Assembly: GCF_004331485.1 (NCBI RefSeq)
Contig: NZ_SJKD01000004.1
Span: forward strand, 62,001-126,000
DNA: 64,000 nt
Direction of reading: 5' to 3'
From: Kribbella capetownensis
Lineage (GTDB): Bacteria; Actinomycetota; Actinomycetes; Propionibacteriales; Kribbellaceae
The translations under genes were made by a program, and so were the position numbers. Positions 9,349 through 18,545 of this stretch are shown here, one piece after another. The notes below the pieces were generated by a model that had not been told where the DNA came from, ran no database searches, and saw only the letters and a program-made list of their open reading frames with translations. Position 1 is the stretch's first letter. Each line of letters starts with the position of its first letter.

Positions 9349-9771
9349 ATGAGCGTCGGTGAAGTCGCCGGGTTGATAGCCGCCTGCGCGCTGCTCATCC
9401 TGGTGGGCCTGCTGGCCTATCCGATCCTGAAGCTGGGCAAGGTCTTCGACGAGACCCGGATCCTTGTGAAGGGCGTGTCCGACGAGACCGTCCCGCTGCT
9501 CGGCGAAGTGACCACCACCGTGTCCACCACGAACGCTCAGCTGGCCAAGGTCGACACCATCACCGACAACGCGACCACCGTGACCACCAACGCGGCCGCA
9601 CTGATGTCGTTGTTCTCGGCCACCGCCGGCGGCCCGCTGGTGAAGGCGGCCGCGTTCACGTACGGCGTGCGCCGGGCCTTGGGCGAGAGCCAGCGCCGGG
9701 ACGTGTCCCGGCGGGTGAAGGAAGAGATGAAAGCGGAGCGCAAGGCGCGCAAGCGAGGTGACGTCCGGTGA
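9349..9771 (+). CDS. DUF948 membrane-anchored protein
   Basis: A 140-residue protein with one N-terminal membrane helix (VGEVAGLIAACALLILVGLLAYPILKL). It is followed by a long helical segment rich in Thr/Asn/Val (DETRILVKGVSDETVPLLGEV and onward) that resembles a coiled coil. This is the DUF948 layout. The C-terminus is strongly basic (KEEMKAERKARKRG). ATG 9349 is chosen over GTG 9319 because GGAAGGTGG lies just upstream and the family begins at this position. The stop overlaps the next gene by 4 nt. The DUF948/DUF6167 pair immediately upstream of alaS is a conserved actinobacterial arrangement; function unknown. Confidence 0.8.
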   Translation: MSVGEVAGLIAACALLILVGLLAYPILKLGKVFDETRILVKGVSDETVPLLGEVTTTVSTTNAQLAKVDTITDNATTVTTNAAALMSLFSATAGGPLVKAAAFTYGVRRALGESQRRDVSRRVKEEMKAERKARKRGDVR

Positions 9772-10022
9772 AGCGGATCTTCTGGTTGATCATCGGTATC
9801 GCCGTCGGTGTCTATGCGGTGACCCGGCTGAAGAAGCGGGCCCAGGTGCTCGCGCCGGAGGGCCTGCAGGAGTCCGCGGCCAAGCTGGCCTCGGCGGTCC
9901 GGCATTTCGGCGACCAGGTCCGCGAGGGCATGGCCGAGCGCGAGACGGAGCTGCGTGACGCGCTGGGCATCGACACCGCACCCAACCCAACTGACACGAC
10001 GCAGCGTGAGGATTACCGGTAA
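9768..10022 (+). CDS. DUF6167-like small membrane protein
   Basis: An 84-residue protein starting at GTG 9768, which overlaps the previous stop (GTGA). An N-terminal membrane helix (RIFWLIIGIAVGVYAVTRL) is followed by a basic hinge (KKRAQ) and an amphipathic helix with SAAKLASAVRHFGDQVREGM. The C-terminus is short and polar. It ends 5 nt before alaS, so the three genes probably share a transcript. Function unknown. Confidence 0.75.
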   Translation: MKRIFWLIIGIAVGVYAVTRLKKRAQVLAPEGLQESAAKLASAVRHFGDQVREGMAERETELRDALGIDTAPNPTDTTQREDYR

Positions 10023-10027
10023 CACCC

Positions 10028-12697
10028 ATGGAAACCAGTGAGATCAGGCGGCGGTTCTTGCAGTACTTCGAGGACCGGGGCCACACTGTGGTGCCGAGTG
10101 CGCCACTGCCGTCGCCGGACCCGAACCTGCTGTTCAACGTGGCCGGCATGGCCCAGTTCGTCCCGTACTTCGTCGGCCAGCAGACGCCGCCGTACCCGCG
10201 GGCGACCAGTGTGCAGAAGTGTGTCCGCACCCTCGACATCGACGAGGTCGGCAAGACCACCCGGCACGGCACGTTCTTCCAGATGAACGGCAACTTCTCC
10301 TTCGGCGACTACTTCAAGGAGAAGGCGATCGAGTACGCCTGGGACCTGGTCACCCGGCCGCAGAACGACGGCGGCTACGGCTTCGACGAGTCGGTCCTGT
10401 ACGCGTCGGTGTACTACGACGACGACGAGGCGATCGACCTGTGGAAGCGGATCGCCGGCCTGCCCGACGACCGGATCGTCCGGCTCGGCATGAAGGACAA
10501 CTTCTGGTCGATGGGCATCCCCGGCCCGTGCGGCCCGTGCTCGGAGATCCTGATCGACCGCGGCCCGGAGTTCGGCGCCGACCGGGACTGGGAGGCGGGC
10601 GACCGCTACCTGGAGTTCTGGAACCTGGTCTTCATGCAGAACATCCGCGGCGAGGGCGGCGGCAAGGACGGCTACGAGATCCTCGGTGAGCTGCCGAAGA
10701 AGAACATCGACACCGGCCTCGGCCTGGAGCGCGTCGCGTACCTGCTGCAGGGCGTCGACAACATGTACGAGATCGACGAGATCTACCCCGTCATCGAGCG
10801 GGCCGCCGACCTGAGCGGCCGCAAGTACGGCGCCGACCACGTCGACGACGTGCGGTTCCGGGTGGTCGCCGACCACGTCCGCAGCGCGATGATGCTGATC
10901 GGCGACGGCGTGAACCCCGGCAACGAGCAGGGCGGCTACGTACTGCGCCGGCTGCTCCGCCGCGCGATCCGTTCGATGCGCCTGCTCGGCTACGAGGACC
11001 CGAGCCTGGTCGAGCTGCTGCCGGTCAGCCTCGAGCAGATGAAGAAGTCGTACCCCGAGCTGGAGCCCGACTTCGGCCGGATCAGCCAGGTCGCGTACGC
11101 CGAGGAGGAGGCGTTCCGGCGTACTCTCACGGCCGGGACGAGCATCTTCGACGTCGCCGTGCGCGAGACCAAGGCCGGCGGTGCGCACCAGCTCGAAGGC
11201 TCGAAGGCGTTCCAGCTGCACGACACCTACGGCTTCCCGATCGACCTGACCATCGAGATGGCCGCCGAGCAGGGCCTGCAGGTCGACACCGAGGGCTTCA
11301 AGTCCCTGATGAAGGAGCAGCGCGAGCGGGCCAAGGCGGACGCGCGCGCGAAGAAGGCCGGTCACGCGGACACCTCGGGCTACCGGGAGCTGCGCGAGAA
11401 GGGCGTCACCGAGTTCACCGGGTACCAGGAGCTGTCCACCGACTCCCAGGTCCGCGGCCTGCTGCGTGAGGGCGTCGTCTCCGACGCCGCCGAGCAGGGC
11501 GAGACCGTCGAGGTCGTGCTGGAGAAGACGCCCTTCTATGCCGAGTCCGGTGGCCAGATCGCCGATGAGGGCCTGATCGTCGCCGACGGCGTGAAGCTGA
11601 AGGTGCTCGACGTCCAGCGGCCGGTCAAGGGCCTGATCGTGCACAAGGTCGAGGTGGTCGAGGGAGTACTGCGGCCCGGCCAGGACGTGCACGCCGAGGT
11701 CGACCACGAGTGGCGCGTCTCCGCCTGCCAGGCACACTCCGGCACGCACGTCGTGCACGCGGCGCTGCGCCAGGTGCTCGGCCCGAACGCGCTGCAGAGC
11801 GGTTCGTACAACAAGCCCGGCTACCTGCGGCTCGACTTCGCCTGGTCGTCGGCGCTGGACCAGTCCACCCGGACCGAGATCGAAGAGGTCGCAAACCTCG
11901 CCGTCCGCCAGGACCTCCCGGTGTCCGCGCAGTACATGTCGCTGCCGGAAGCCCGGGACTGGGGTGCGCTGGCGCTGTTCGGCGAGACGTACGACGAGTC
12001 GGTCCGCGTCGTCGAGATCGGCGGCCCCTGGTCGCGTGAGCTCTGCGGTGGCACGCACGTCAAGCACTCGTCGCAGGTCGGTGCGCTGACCATCACCAGC
12101 GAGGCGTCGGTCGGTGCCGGTGTGCGCCGGCTGGAGGCGTTCGTCGGCATGGAAGCGCTGCACTACCTCGGCCGCGAGCGCGCACTGATCCGGCTGCTCA
12201 GCGAGAACCTGAAGACCCGCCCGGAGGAGCTGCCCGCGAAGGTGGCGGACCTGTCCGAGCGGCTGCGGGCCGCGGAGAAGGAGCTCGAGCGGGTCCGGGC
12301 CGGCCAGGTCCTGGCCGCCGGCGCCGAGCTCGCCGCGAACCCGAAGGACGTCTTCGGAGTCCAGTACGTCGGCCATCGCGCGCCGGACGGCGTGAACGGC
12401 GGCGACCTGCGCAAGCTGGCGCTGGACGTGCGCGGCCGGATGCCGGCCGACAAGCCGGCGGTCATCGCCATCCTGAGCGTGAACGACGGCAAGCCCGGTG
12501 TGGTGATCGCCCTGAACGACACCGCCCGCGAGTGGCGGCTGAAGGCGGGCGACCTGGTCCGGGTCGCGGCCGAGAAGCTGGGCGGTCGCGGCGGCGGCAA
12601 GGACGATGTCGCGCAGGGTGGCGGCACCGATCCGTCGGGTGCCGAGGACGCGCTGAGCGCGGTGGAACACACCGTCGGCCAGCTGGTCACGGGTTGA
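10028..12697 (+). CDS. alaS: Alanyl-tRNA synthetase
   Basis: An 889-residue class II synthetase that charges tRNA-Ala. The N-terminal catalytic core contains TRHGTFFQMNGNFSFGDYF and the motif 3 region GYVLRRLLRRAIR. The editing domain carries the zinc-binding HxxxH-type site (QAHSGTHVVHAAL) and the CGGTHV motif (near position 12050). The C-terminal DHHA1/C-Ala part follows. Full length for the family. It starts at ATG 10028, 5 nt after the DUF6167 gene, and is followed by ruvX and mltG, the standard actinobacterial order. Confidence 0.97.
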   Translation: METSEIRRRFLQYFEDRGHTVVPSAPLPSPDPNLLFNVAGMAQFVPYFVGQQTPPYPRATSVQKCVRTLDIDEVGKTTRHGTFFQMNGNFSFGDYFKEKAIEYAWDLVTRPQNDGGYGFDESVLYASVYYDDDEAIDLWKRIAGLPDDRIVRLGMKDNFWSMGIPGPCGPCSEILIDRGPEFGADRDWEAGDRYLEFWNLVFMQNIRGEGGGKDGYEILGELPKKNIDTGLGLERVAYLLQGVDNMYEIDEIYPVIERAADLSGRKYGADHVDDVRFRVVADHVRSAMMLIGDGVNPGNEQGGYVLRRLLRRAIRSMRLLGYEDPSLVELLPVSLEQMKKSYPELEPDFGRISQVAYAEEEAFRRTLTAGTSIFDVAVRETKAGGAHQLEGSKAFQLHDTYGFPIDLTIEMAAEQGLQVDTEGFKSLMKEQRERAKADARAKKAGHADTSGYRELREKGVTEFTGYQELSTDSQVRGLLREGVVSDAAEQGETVEVVLEKTPFYAESGGQIADEGLIVADGVKLKVLDVQRPVKGLIVHKVEVVEGVLRPGQDVHAEVDHEWRVSACQAHSGTHVVHAALRQVLGPNALQSGSYNKPGYLRLDFAWSSALDQSTRTEIEEVANLAVRQDLPVSAQYMSLPEARDWGALALFGETYDESVRVVEIGGPWSRELCGGTHVKHSSQVGALTITSEASVGAGVRRLEAFVGMEALHYLGRERALIRLLSENLKTRPEELPAKVADLSERLRAAEKELERVRAGQVLAAGAELAANPKDVFGVQYVGHRAPDGVNGGDLRKLALDVRGRMPADKPAVIAILSVNDGKPGVVIALNDTAREWRLKAGDLVRVAAEKLGGRGGGKDDVAQGGGTDPSGAEDALSAVEHTVGQLVTG

Positions 12698-12734
12698 CCC
12701 TGATGGTCCGATCGGCACACCCGGGGGCTCGCTG

Positions 12735-13193
12735 ATGCGCCGGGGCGTGCGGCTCGCGCTGGATATCGGCGACGCCAGGATCGGCGTCGCCAGCAGCGAT
12801 CCGCACGGAATCCTGGCCACTCCGGTGGAGACGGTCCGCCGTGGCCCCGGCGATCTGGATAGGATCGCGGCACTCGCCGCCGAACTGGAGGCGGTCGAGA
12901 TCGTGGTCGGTCTGCCCCGCTCCCTGTCCGGGGGCGAGGGGCCGGCGGCGGTGAAGATCCGGGAGACGGCGGAACAGGTGCGAGACAAGGTGCGGGAGGG
13001 GAACTCGGGGCCGGAGGTGCGGCTGGTGGACGAGCGGTTCACCACGGTGACGGCCGAGCGGATGCTGCGCGAACGGGGAAAGAAGGGTTCCAAGCGACGC
13101 GCGGTGGTCGACCAGGCCGCGGCGGTCGTGATTCTGCAACACGCGCTCGACCTCGAGCGCGAGTCCGGCAACCCGCCCGGGAGGCCCCTGTGA
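12735..13193 (+). CDS. ruvX: Putative Holliday junction resolvase RuvX (YqgF)
   Basis: A 152-residue RNase H-fold nuclease. The first acidic strand LALDIGDARIGVASSD carries the conserved Asp. The second motif IVVGLPRSLSGGEGPAA and the third LVDERFTTVTAERML supply the remaining family signatures, with an Asp near the C-terminus (RRAVVDQAAAVVIL). YqgF proteins act in 16S rRNA processing as well as, possibly, junction resolution. The stop overlaps the mltG start by 4 nt. Confidence 0.93.
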   Translation: MRRGVRLALDIGDARIGVASSDPHGILATPVETVRRGPGDLDRIAALAAELEAVEIVVGLPRSLSGGEGPAAVKIRETAEQVRDKVREGNSGPEVRLVDERFTTVTAERMLRERGKKGSKRRAVVDQAAAVVILQHALDLERESGNPPGRPL

Positions 13194-14383
13194 ACAGACC
13201 ATCGCTGGACGAAGATCTGAACGAGAGCGAAGACCTGGGCTCCGGTCTCGGACTGCGGCCGGAGAGCCGGGTCGAGCGCCGGGCGAACCGCCGCAAGGCC
13301 CGCGCCCGCCGCGGGTTCGGCTGCTTCGCCGGACTGATCTCGCTGCTGGTCGTCGGCTCGCTGGTGGCCGGCGCTGTGATCGGTTTCGGCAAGGGCAAGG
13401 ACGCGCTCGAGCAGATGTTCGCCGCGCCGGACTACACCGGCGAAGGCACCGGTTCCGTGGTCGTCGAGATCACCCAGGGCCAGAGTTCGCAGTCGATCGC
13501 GGACACACTGGAGAAGAAGGGTGTGGTGAAGAGTGCCCGCGCCTTCGAGCGGGCCGCCCGCGACGATCCGCGGTCGCGTCAGGTGCAGGCCGGGACGTAC
13601 ACCCTGCACAAGGAGATGTCGGCCAAGGCCGCCCTCGAACTGATGCTGAATCCGGCCAAGTCGATCCTGATCACCCGGATCAGCTTCCGCTCCGGCCAGA
13701 CCAAGGCCGAGGTCAGCGACACCCTGCAGAAGTCCAAGCTCAAGCTGCCGGCCGGCGCCGCCGCGGCGGCGATGGCCAAGCCCGCCGCGCTCGGCCTGCC
13801 GGCGTACGCGAAGTACAACCCCGAGGGCTTCCTGTACCCGGGCACGTACGACATCCCGAAGGGTGCGACGGCGTACACGATCCTCAAGCTGATGACGGCG
13901 CAGTACGCGAAGAACGCGGCCGCGCTGGACCTGGTGAAGACCGCCCAGCGCAAGAAGCTCGATCCGTACCAGGCGGTCATCGTGGCCAGCATCATCGGTG
14001 CCGAGACGAACCGGCCGCAGGACTACGCGAAGGTCGCACGGGTGATCTACAACCGGCTGCAGGCCGGCAAGATGCTGCAGATGGACTCGACCATCCACTA
14101 CGTGGTCGGCCGGGACGGCGGGGTGTTCACGTCGTCCGAGCAGCGCGAAATCGACTCGCCGTACAACACGTACAAGGTGAAGGGGCTGCCGCCGACGCCG
14201 ATCAACTCGCCGACCAAGGACACGCTGCGGGCGGCGATCAACCCGGCGGCGGGCTCGTGGATGTACTTCACGTTGGTCAACCTGGACACCGGCGAGACCG
14301 CGTTCGCGAGCTCGGCGGACGAACACCTGCAGAACGTGAAGAAGCTGCAGACCTGGTGCGCGGCGCACAAGGGCCGGTGCTGA
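13190..14383 (+). CDS. mltG: Endolytic transglycosylase MltG
   Basis: A 397-residue protein that cleaves nascent peptidoglycan strands and sets glycan length. A basic cytoplasmic N-terminus (residues 1-41) precedes one membrane helix (about 42-66) and a LysM-like subdomain. The YceG catalytic domain has its Glu at residue 272 within ASIIGAETNRPQ. The conserved YNRLQ, QMDSTIHYVVG, SPYNTYKVKGLPPTPI and ASSADEH segments are all present. The TGATG overlap with aroE suggests coupling. GTG start overlaps ruvX. Confidence 0.95.
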   Translation: MNRPSLDEDLNESEDLGSGLGLRPESRVERRANRRKARARRGFGCFAGLISLLVVGSLVAGAVIGFGKGKDALEQMFAAPDYTGEGTGSVVVEITQGQSSQSIADTLEKKGVVKSARAFERAARDDPRSRQVQAGTYTLHKEMSAKAALELMLNPAKSILITRISFRSGQTKAEVSDTLQKSKLKLPAGAAAAAMAKPAALGLPAYAKYNPEGFLYPGTYDIPKGATAYTILKLMTAQYAKNAAALDLVKTAQRKKLDPYQAVIVASIIGAETNRPQDYAKVARVIYNRLQAGKMLQMDSTIHYVVGRDGGVFTSSEQREIDSPYNTYKVKGLPPTPINSPTKDTLRAAINPAAGSWMYFTLVNLDTGETAFASSADEHLQNVKKLQTWCAAHKGRC

Positions 14384-15207
14384 TGACCCGTTGTGCCGTG
14401 CTCGGTTCGCCGATTGCGCACTCGCTGTCGCCGGCGATGCACCGGGCCGCGTACGCCGGGCTCGGCCTGGACTGGGGGTACGACGCCTTCGAGATCGGGG
14501 AAGACGAGTTGCGCGGTTTCGTCGCGTCACTCGGGGACGACGTGCGCGGGCTGTCCTTGACGATGCCGCTGAAGCGCGTCGCGCTGGACCTGGTCGACAC
14601 GGTCGACCCGGTCGCGGAGCTGATTGGTGCGGCGAACACGATGCTGTTCGAGCCGGATGGCTCCCGCTCGGCGCACAACACCGACGTCCCCGGACTGGTG
14701 AACGCGTTCGCCGAGCGTGGGATCACCGCCGCGGAATCGGCCGTCGTGCTCGGTGGCGGCGCGACCGCCGCATCCACGCTGGCCGCCTTGCGTGGGTTGA
14801 CGGTCAGCGAGGTGACGGTCGTCGTACGCGACCTCTCCACGGCCGAGCGGCTGCTGGACCTCGCGGCCGAGCTCGGACTGAAGACCTCGGTCGCGGACTT
14901 CTCGCAGGTCGAGCAGATCGGCGGGTTCGACCTGTGCGTCTCGACGCTGCCGGGCGGCGCCGTCGACCCGTGGGCCTACCACTTCGCGGGTGTTGCGCCG
15001 GTGGTGTTCGACGTGGCGTACCACCCGTGGCCGACACAGCTCGCGATCGCGGCGCACCGGATCGGTACAGAGCTGTTGAACGGCCTTGATCTCCTCGTGC
15101 ATCAGGCGGTCCTCCAGGTGGAGATGATGACCGGTAGGTCGCCCGCACCACTGGCGGCCATGAGGTCCGCTGCCCGTGAGGAGCTCGACGATCGTGAGCC
15201 AGCTTGA
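14383..15207 (+). CDS. aroE: Shikimate dehydrogenase (NADP+)
   Basis: A 274-residue enzyme that reduces 3-dehydroshikimate to shikimate. The N-terminal shikimate-binding motif is GSPIAHSLSPAMHRAAY. The catalytic Lys lies in LTMPLKRVAL, and Asn/Asp contacts in GAANTMLF and HNTDVPG. The dinucleotide-binding loop is VLGGGATAASTLAAL. The start ATG 14383 shares its A with the mltG stop (TGATG). The 3' end overlaps the next gene by 14 nt. Its product feeds AroK and AroC encoded 5-6 kb downstream. Confidence 0.95.
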   Translation: MTRCAVLGSPIAHSLSPAMHRAAYAGLGLDWGYDAFEIGEDELRGFVASLGDDVRGLSLTMPLKRVALDLVDTVDPVAELIGAANTMLFEPDGSRSAHNTDVPGLVNAFAERGITAAESAVVLGGGATAASTLAALRGLTVSEVTVVVRDLSTAERLLDLAAELGLKTSVADFSQVEQIGGFDLCVSTLPGGAVDPWAYHFAGVAPVVFDVAYHPWPTQLAIAAHRIGTELLNGLDLLVHQAVLQVEMMTGRSPAPLAAMRSAAREELDDREPA

Positions 15208-16663
15208 CCGCCGGACGGTACTGAAGGCAGGCGGTGTTCTCGCCGCCGCCGCGCTGACCAGCTGCACCGACACCAAGGACGCCAGTGCCGGCGCCTCGAA
15301 CGGCCTCACGGTGGCCGCCCCGAACTGGAACAGCCTCGCTCATTCGCTGACCGGCCGCGTGTACCTTCCCGCGTCCTCCGGGTACGCCGCCTCGCACCAA
15401 CTCTTCAACCCACGCTGGGACTCCGTCCAGCCGGCCTGCGTGGTCAAGGCAGCGAACGCCACGGACGTACAGAAGTCGATCCTGTTCGCCCGCAACAACA
15501 AGCTCGCCCTGGTCCCGAAGGGCGGCGGGCACTCGTATGTCGGCGCGTCCACCATCAGCAAGGGCCTGATGCTCGACCTCGGTGCGATGCGCGGGATGAG
15601 CTACGCGAACGGCATCCTCACCGTCGGCGCCGGAGCACGCCTGTACGACGTGCACGCGTTCCTGGACAAGTACGGACGCTCACTGCCGACGGGGACCTGT
15701 CCGACGGTCGGCGTCGCGGGGCTGGCCCTCGGTGGCGGGATGGGGATCCACACACGGACCTTCGGCCTGACCTGTGACCGGATCGTCTCGATGGGCGTGA
15801 TCACGGCCGACGGCAAGGCGCACAACGTCAGCGCGACCGTCGATCCCGATCTGTTCTGGGCGCTGCGGGGGAGTGGCGGCGGGAACCTCGGCGTGGTCAC
15901 GTCGTTCCGGATGGCCACGATTCCGGCCACCAAGATCGGATTCTTCCGGCTGACCTGGCCGGAGTCGAAGGCGGCGGCTGTGGTCAGCGGCTGGCAGAAG
16001 TTCGCCCAGACCGCGCCGGTCACCTCCTGGGGCAACCTGCACATCGATGCCCGGAGCAACGGAACGCTGTCGATCCATGTGCTCGGGATCTCCACCACCG
16101 GCAACGCGTCGGCCGCAGCCGCGCAGCTGGAGTCGTTCGTGGGGTCGAAGGCAACGGTCCGGTCGATCACCGTGAAGACGCACCTGGAGGCGGTGAAGTA
16201 CCTCGGTGGCGGGACCACCAGCCCGCGATCCGGGTTCCTGGCCGGGTCCGACGTAGTCAAGGGGCCGATGGATGCGGCGACGATCACCGCGCTGCTCGGT
16301 GCCGTGAAGGCGGCCGCGCGGGCCAAGACGCCGGCGTCGGCGATCATCGACCCACTCGGTGGGCAGGCGGCCAAGCAGCCGGCCGGTGGTGCGTCCTGGC
16401 CGTGGCGGTCCGCGCTCGGCGTGATCCAGTGGTACTCCGGGACGGCGGCGCATCCGAGTACGGCGCAGTTGCGGATCGCGCAGACCTTCGTCAGCAACGG
16501 GCATCGCGCGGTCCAGAAGTTCTCGGCCGGCGGCTACGTGAACTACGTCGAGACCGGCCGTTCCGTGAGCACGTACTACGCTGCGAGCCTTGCCCGGCTG
16601 CAGACGGTCAAGCAGAAATACGACCCGGCGAACTTCTTCCACACTGCTTACACCCTCGGCTAG
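15194..16663 (+). CDS. Tat-exported FAD-linked oxidase, BBE type (putative lipoprotein)
   Basis: A 489-residue protein from GTG 15194, which has GAGGAG 11 nt upstream and overlaps the aroE end by 14 nt. The N-terminus DRRTVLKAGG is a twin-Arg signal, and LTSC forms a lipobox, so the protein is probably exported folded and lipid-anchored. The PCMH-type FAD domain has His113 in GGGHSYVG and Cys169 in PTGTCPTVGVAG, the two residues used for bicovalent FAD attachment in the BBE/GOOX family. The C-terminal BBE segment ends near KYDPANFFH. Likely a sugar or secondary-metabolite oxidase; substrate unknown. Confidence 0.85.
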   Translation: MSQLDRRTVLKAGGVLAAAALTSCTDTKDASAGASNGLTVAAPNWNSLAHSLTGRVYLPASSGYAASHQLFNPRWDSVQPACVVKAANATDVQKSILFARNNKLALVPKGGGHSYVGASTISKGLMLDLGAMRGMSYANGILTVGAGARLYDVHAFLDKYGRSLPTGTCPTVGVAGLALGGGMGIHTRTFGLTCDRIVSMGVITADGKAHNVSATVDPDLFWALRGSGGGNLGVVTSFRMATIPATKIGFFRLTWPESKAAAVVSGWQKFAQTAPVTSWGNLHIDARSNGTLSIHVLGISTTGNASAAAAQLESFVGSKATVRSITVKTHLEAVKYLGGGTTSPRSGFLAGSDVVKGPMDAATITALLGAVKAAARAKTPASAIIDPLGGQAAKQPAGGASWPWRSALGVIQWYSGTAAHPSTAQLRIAQTFVSNGHRAVQKFSAGGYVNYVETGRSVSTYYAASLARLQTVKQKYDPANFFHTAYTLG

Positions 16664-16676
16664 CTACTCTCCCGCC

Positions 16677-17738
16677 ATGAGATTGTGGCGGGTTCTCGCA
16701 GGAATGCTGGCGGCCGGATTCGTTGCGGCGGGCGTGACTCCCGCCTGGGCGTGCGCCTGCGGCGGCTACTTACCCGACGCCCAGTCACAGGCCCGAGCGT
16801 ACGGCGAGCATGCCCTGGTCCGGCACGACGCGGGCACCGAGCAGATCACCTTGTCGATGGCAATCAACGGTTCGTCGAAGAAGGCGGCCTGGATCATGCC
16901 TGTGCCGGCGGCGGCGAAGGTCGAACTCGGCGACCCCGACCTGTTCTACCGGCTGAACCGGATGACCCGTCCGAAGGTCGTCGAGCGCAAGACCTACTGG
17001 CCGTTCCGGAACCTCGGGATCATGGCAGGTGGTGACACCGCCGGTGCCGCCGCGCCCGGGTCCGGGGTGGACGTGCGCGAGCAGATGGTGCTCGGTCCGT
17101 TCCAGGTCGTCCGGCTCGGCGGATCGACCGGGTCCGCGGTGACGGACTGGCTGCGCACGACCGGGTACGTCGTACCGGCCGGGCTGGCCGCGAACCTGAC
17201 GCCGTACCTCAGCGAGGGCTGGGAGATCGTTGCCGTGAAGCTCGCACCCAAGACCGGCGGCGAGAGGATCAGTGGCGAGACGCCGCCGCTGCGGTTGACG
17301 TTCGCGTCGGACCGGATCGTCTACCCGATGCGGCTGAGCAAGGGCGCATCAACCGCGCAGACGGTCACGGTGTACGTCGCCTCGGCGCATCGCGTGGACG
17401 CGACGAAGCTGCCGGATGCGGACGTGCGGCCGGAGCTGCTCTACGCCGGCCGCGTCCAGGACGATGCGATGGAGGCGCCGGCCGACTTCCTCACGGCGTA
17501 CGCGGTCACCTATCGCGACCCGAGCAAGATCACCAGCGACTTCACCTTCGACCGGGCGGCGACCGATGACGAGTTCCAGCGGATCGAGTACGTCACCCGC
17601 AACGACGGTCTGCTGAGCACGATCGGCGTGCTCCTCGGCGGCGTACTGCTGATCGGCGCCGCTGCGGCGGTGATCGCGCGGGTGCTGGTGCGGCGGTCGT
17701 CCACAGACCGTCCGGGGCGGCCGACCGACATCGTCTAG
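16677..17738 (+). CDS. DUF2330 membrane-anchored exported protein
   Basis: A 353-residue protein with a signal peptide (MRLWRVLAGMLAAGFVAAGVTPAWA). The mature N-terminus is Cys-rich (CACGGYLPD), a hallmark of DUF2330 proteins. A large extracytoplasmic beta-rich domain follows. One C-terminal membrane helix (TIGVLLGGVLLIGAAAAVIARVLV) precedes a short basic tail. TACTCT (16665-16670) lies 6 nt before ATG 16677, consistent with a leaderless transcript. The function of the family is unknown; the N-terminal cysteines could bind metal or form a disulfide. Confidence 0.8.
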   Translation: MRLWRVLAGMLAAGFVAAGVTPAWACACGGYLPDAQSQARAYGEHALVRHDAGTEQITLSMAINGSSKKAAWIMPVPAAAKVELGDPDLFYRLNRMTRPKVVERKTYWPFRNLGIMAGGDTAGAAAPGSGVDVREQMVLGPFQVVRLGGSTGSAVTDWLRTTGYVVPAGLAANLTPYLSEGWEIVAVKLAPKTGGERISGETPPLRLTFASDRIVYPMRLSKGASTAQTVTVYVASAHRVDATKLPDADVRPELLYAGRVQDDAMEAPADFLTAYAVTYRDPSKITSDFTFDRAATDDEFQRIEYVTRNDGLLSTIGVLLGGVLLIGAAAAVIARVLVRRSSTDRPGRPTDIV

Positions 17739-17749
17739 GCTCCTGCATC

Positions 17750-18457
17750 GTGCCGGCTGACAACGCGTTGCTCGCCGCAGGGGCCGGTGTCGTCCTCTGC
17801 GGACCGGCCGCGTTCGTGCTCGGTCCCTGGCTGATGCGGCGAATCCCCGAGCCGTTGCTCGAGGAAGGCGATACCAAGATCCCGTACGCCGACCTGGCCG
17901 TGGCGCGGGCGGCGTACTGGTGTGGCGCGCTGGCGGCCGTGTCCGGTGGGCTGCTCGGGTGGATGCTCGGGATCACCGCGGTGTTGCCGGCCTGGCTGTT
18001 GATGGCGATCTCCGGCGCGGTGCTCGGCTACATCGACGCGAGGACGCGGTACCTGCCGTCGGCGATCATCTGGCCGTCGTACGCCGTGGTCGGCGTCGCG
18101 CTGATCGGTGCCTCGGCGGGATCGGGGGACTGGGGTGCGTTACGCCGGGCCGTGATCGCGGGCGTGATCGGGTTCGCGGTGTTCTACGTGCTGTGGTTCG
18201 TGTTTCCGAGTGGGGTCGGATTCGGTGACGTCCGGTTGTCCGGGCTGCTCGGGCTGCCGCTCGGGTGGCTCGGGTGGGGAGAGTTCATCAGCGGGTTGTA
18301 CGGCGGATTCTTCATCGGTGCCCTGGTCGGGATCGCGCTGATCGCGGCGCGCGTGATGAAGCGCAAGCAGATGGTCCCGTTCGGTCCGTTCATGCTGATC
18401 GGCGCGCTCGGCGGCGTACTGCTCGGCGGTCCGCTGGAGCAGTTGTACGTCGGATAG
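17750..18457 (+). CDS. A24 family prepilin peptidase-like protein
   Basis: A 235-residue polytopic membrane protein. The two catalytic Asp motifs of A24 aspartic proteases are present: IDARTRYLPS (D-x-x-x-x-x-x-P form) and GVGFGDVRLS (GxGD form). Six to eight hydrophobic helices surround them. The N-terminal cytoplasmic zinc/methylase domain of bifunctional PilD is absent, as in many actinobacterial members. No pilin or secretion genes lie within the window. Position between aroE and aroC is a conserved actinobacterial placement. TAGGCT at 17736-17741 lies 8 nt before GTG 17750. Confidence 0.85.
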   Translation: MPADNALLAAGAGVVLCGPAAFVLGPWLMRRIPEPLLEEGDTKIPYADLAVARAAYWCGALAAVSGGLLGWMLGITAVLPAWLLMAISGAVLGYIDARTRYLPSAIIWPSYAVVGVALIGASAGSGDWGALRRAVIAGVIGFAVFYVLWFVFPSGVGFGDVRLSGLLGLPLGWLGWGEFISGLYGGFFIGALVGIALIAARVMKRKQMVPFGPFMLIGALGGVLLGGPLEQLYVG

Positions 18458-18545
18458 CTGAGGCGCCGGGTCCGCCAGATGGCTGATGTGTGCGCAGCGG
18501 GCTCCTTTCTAGGCTCGAAGCAATCGATCTCTGGGGAGGAAACAC

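Noticed and set aside
10013..14530. A 1505-codon open frame on the minus strand
   Set aside because: It is antisense to alaS, ruvX and mltG, which are unmistakable. Its Arg/Gly/Leu/Val/Asp-rich translation is the usual GC-skewed shadow of high-GC coding DNA.
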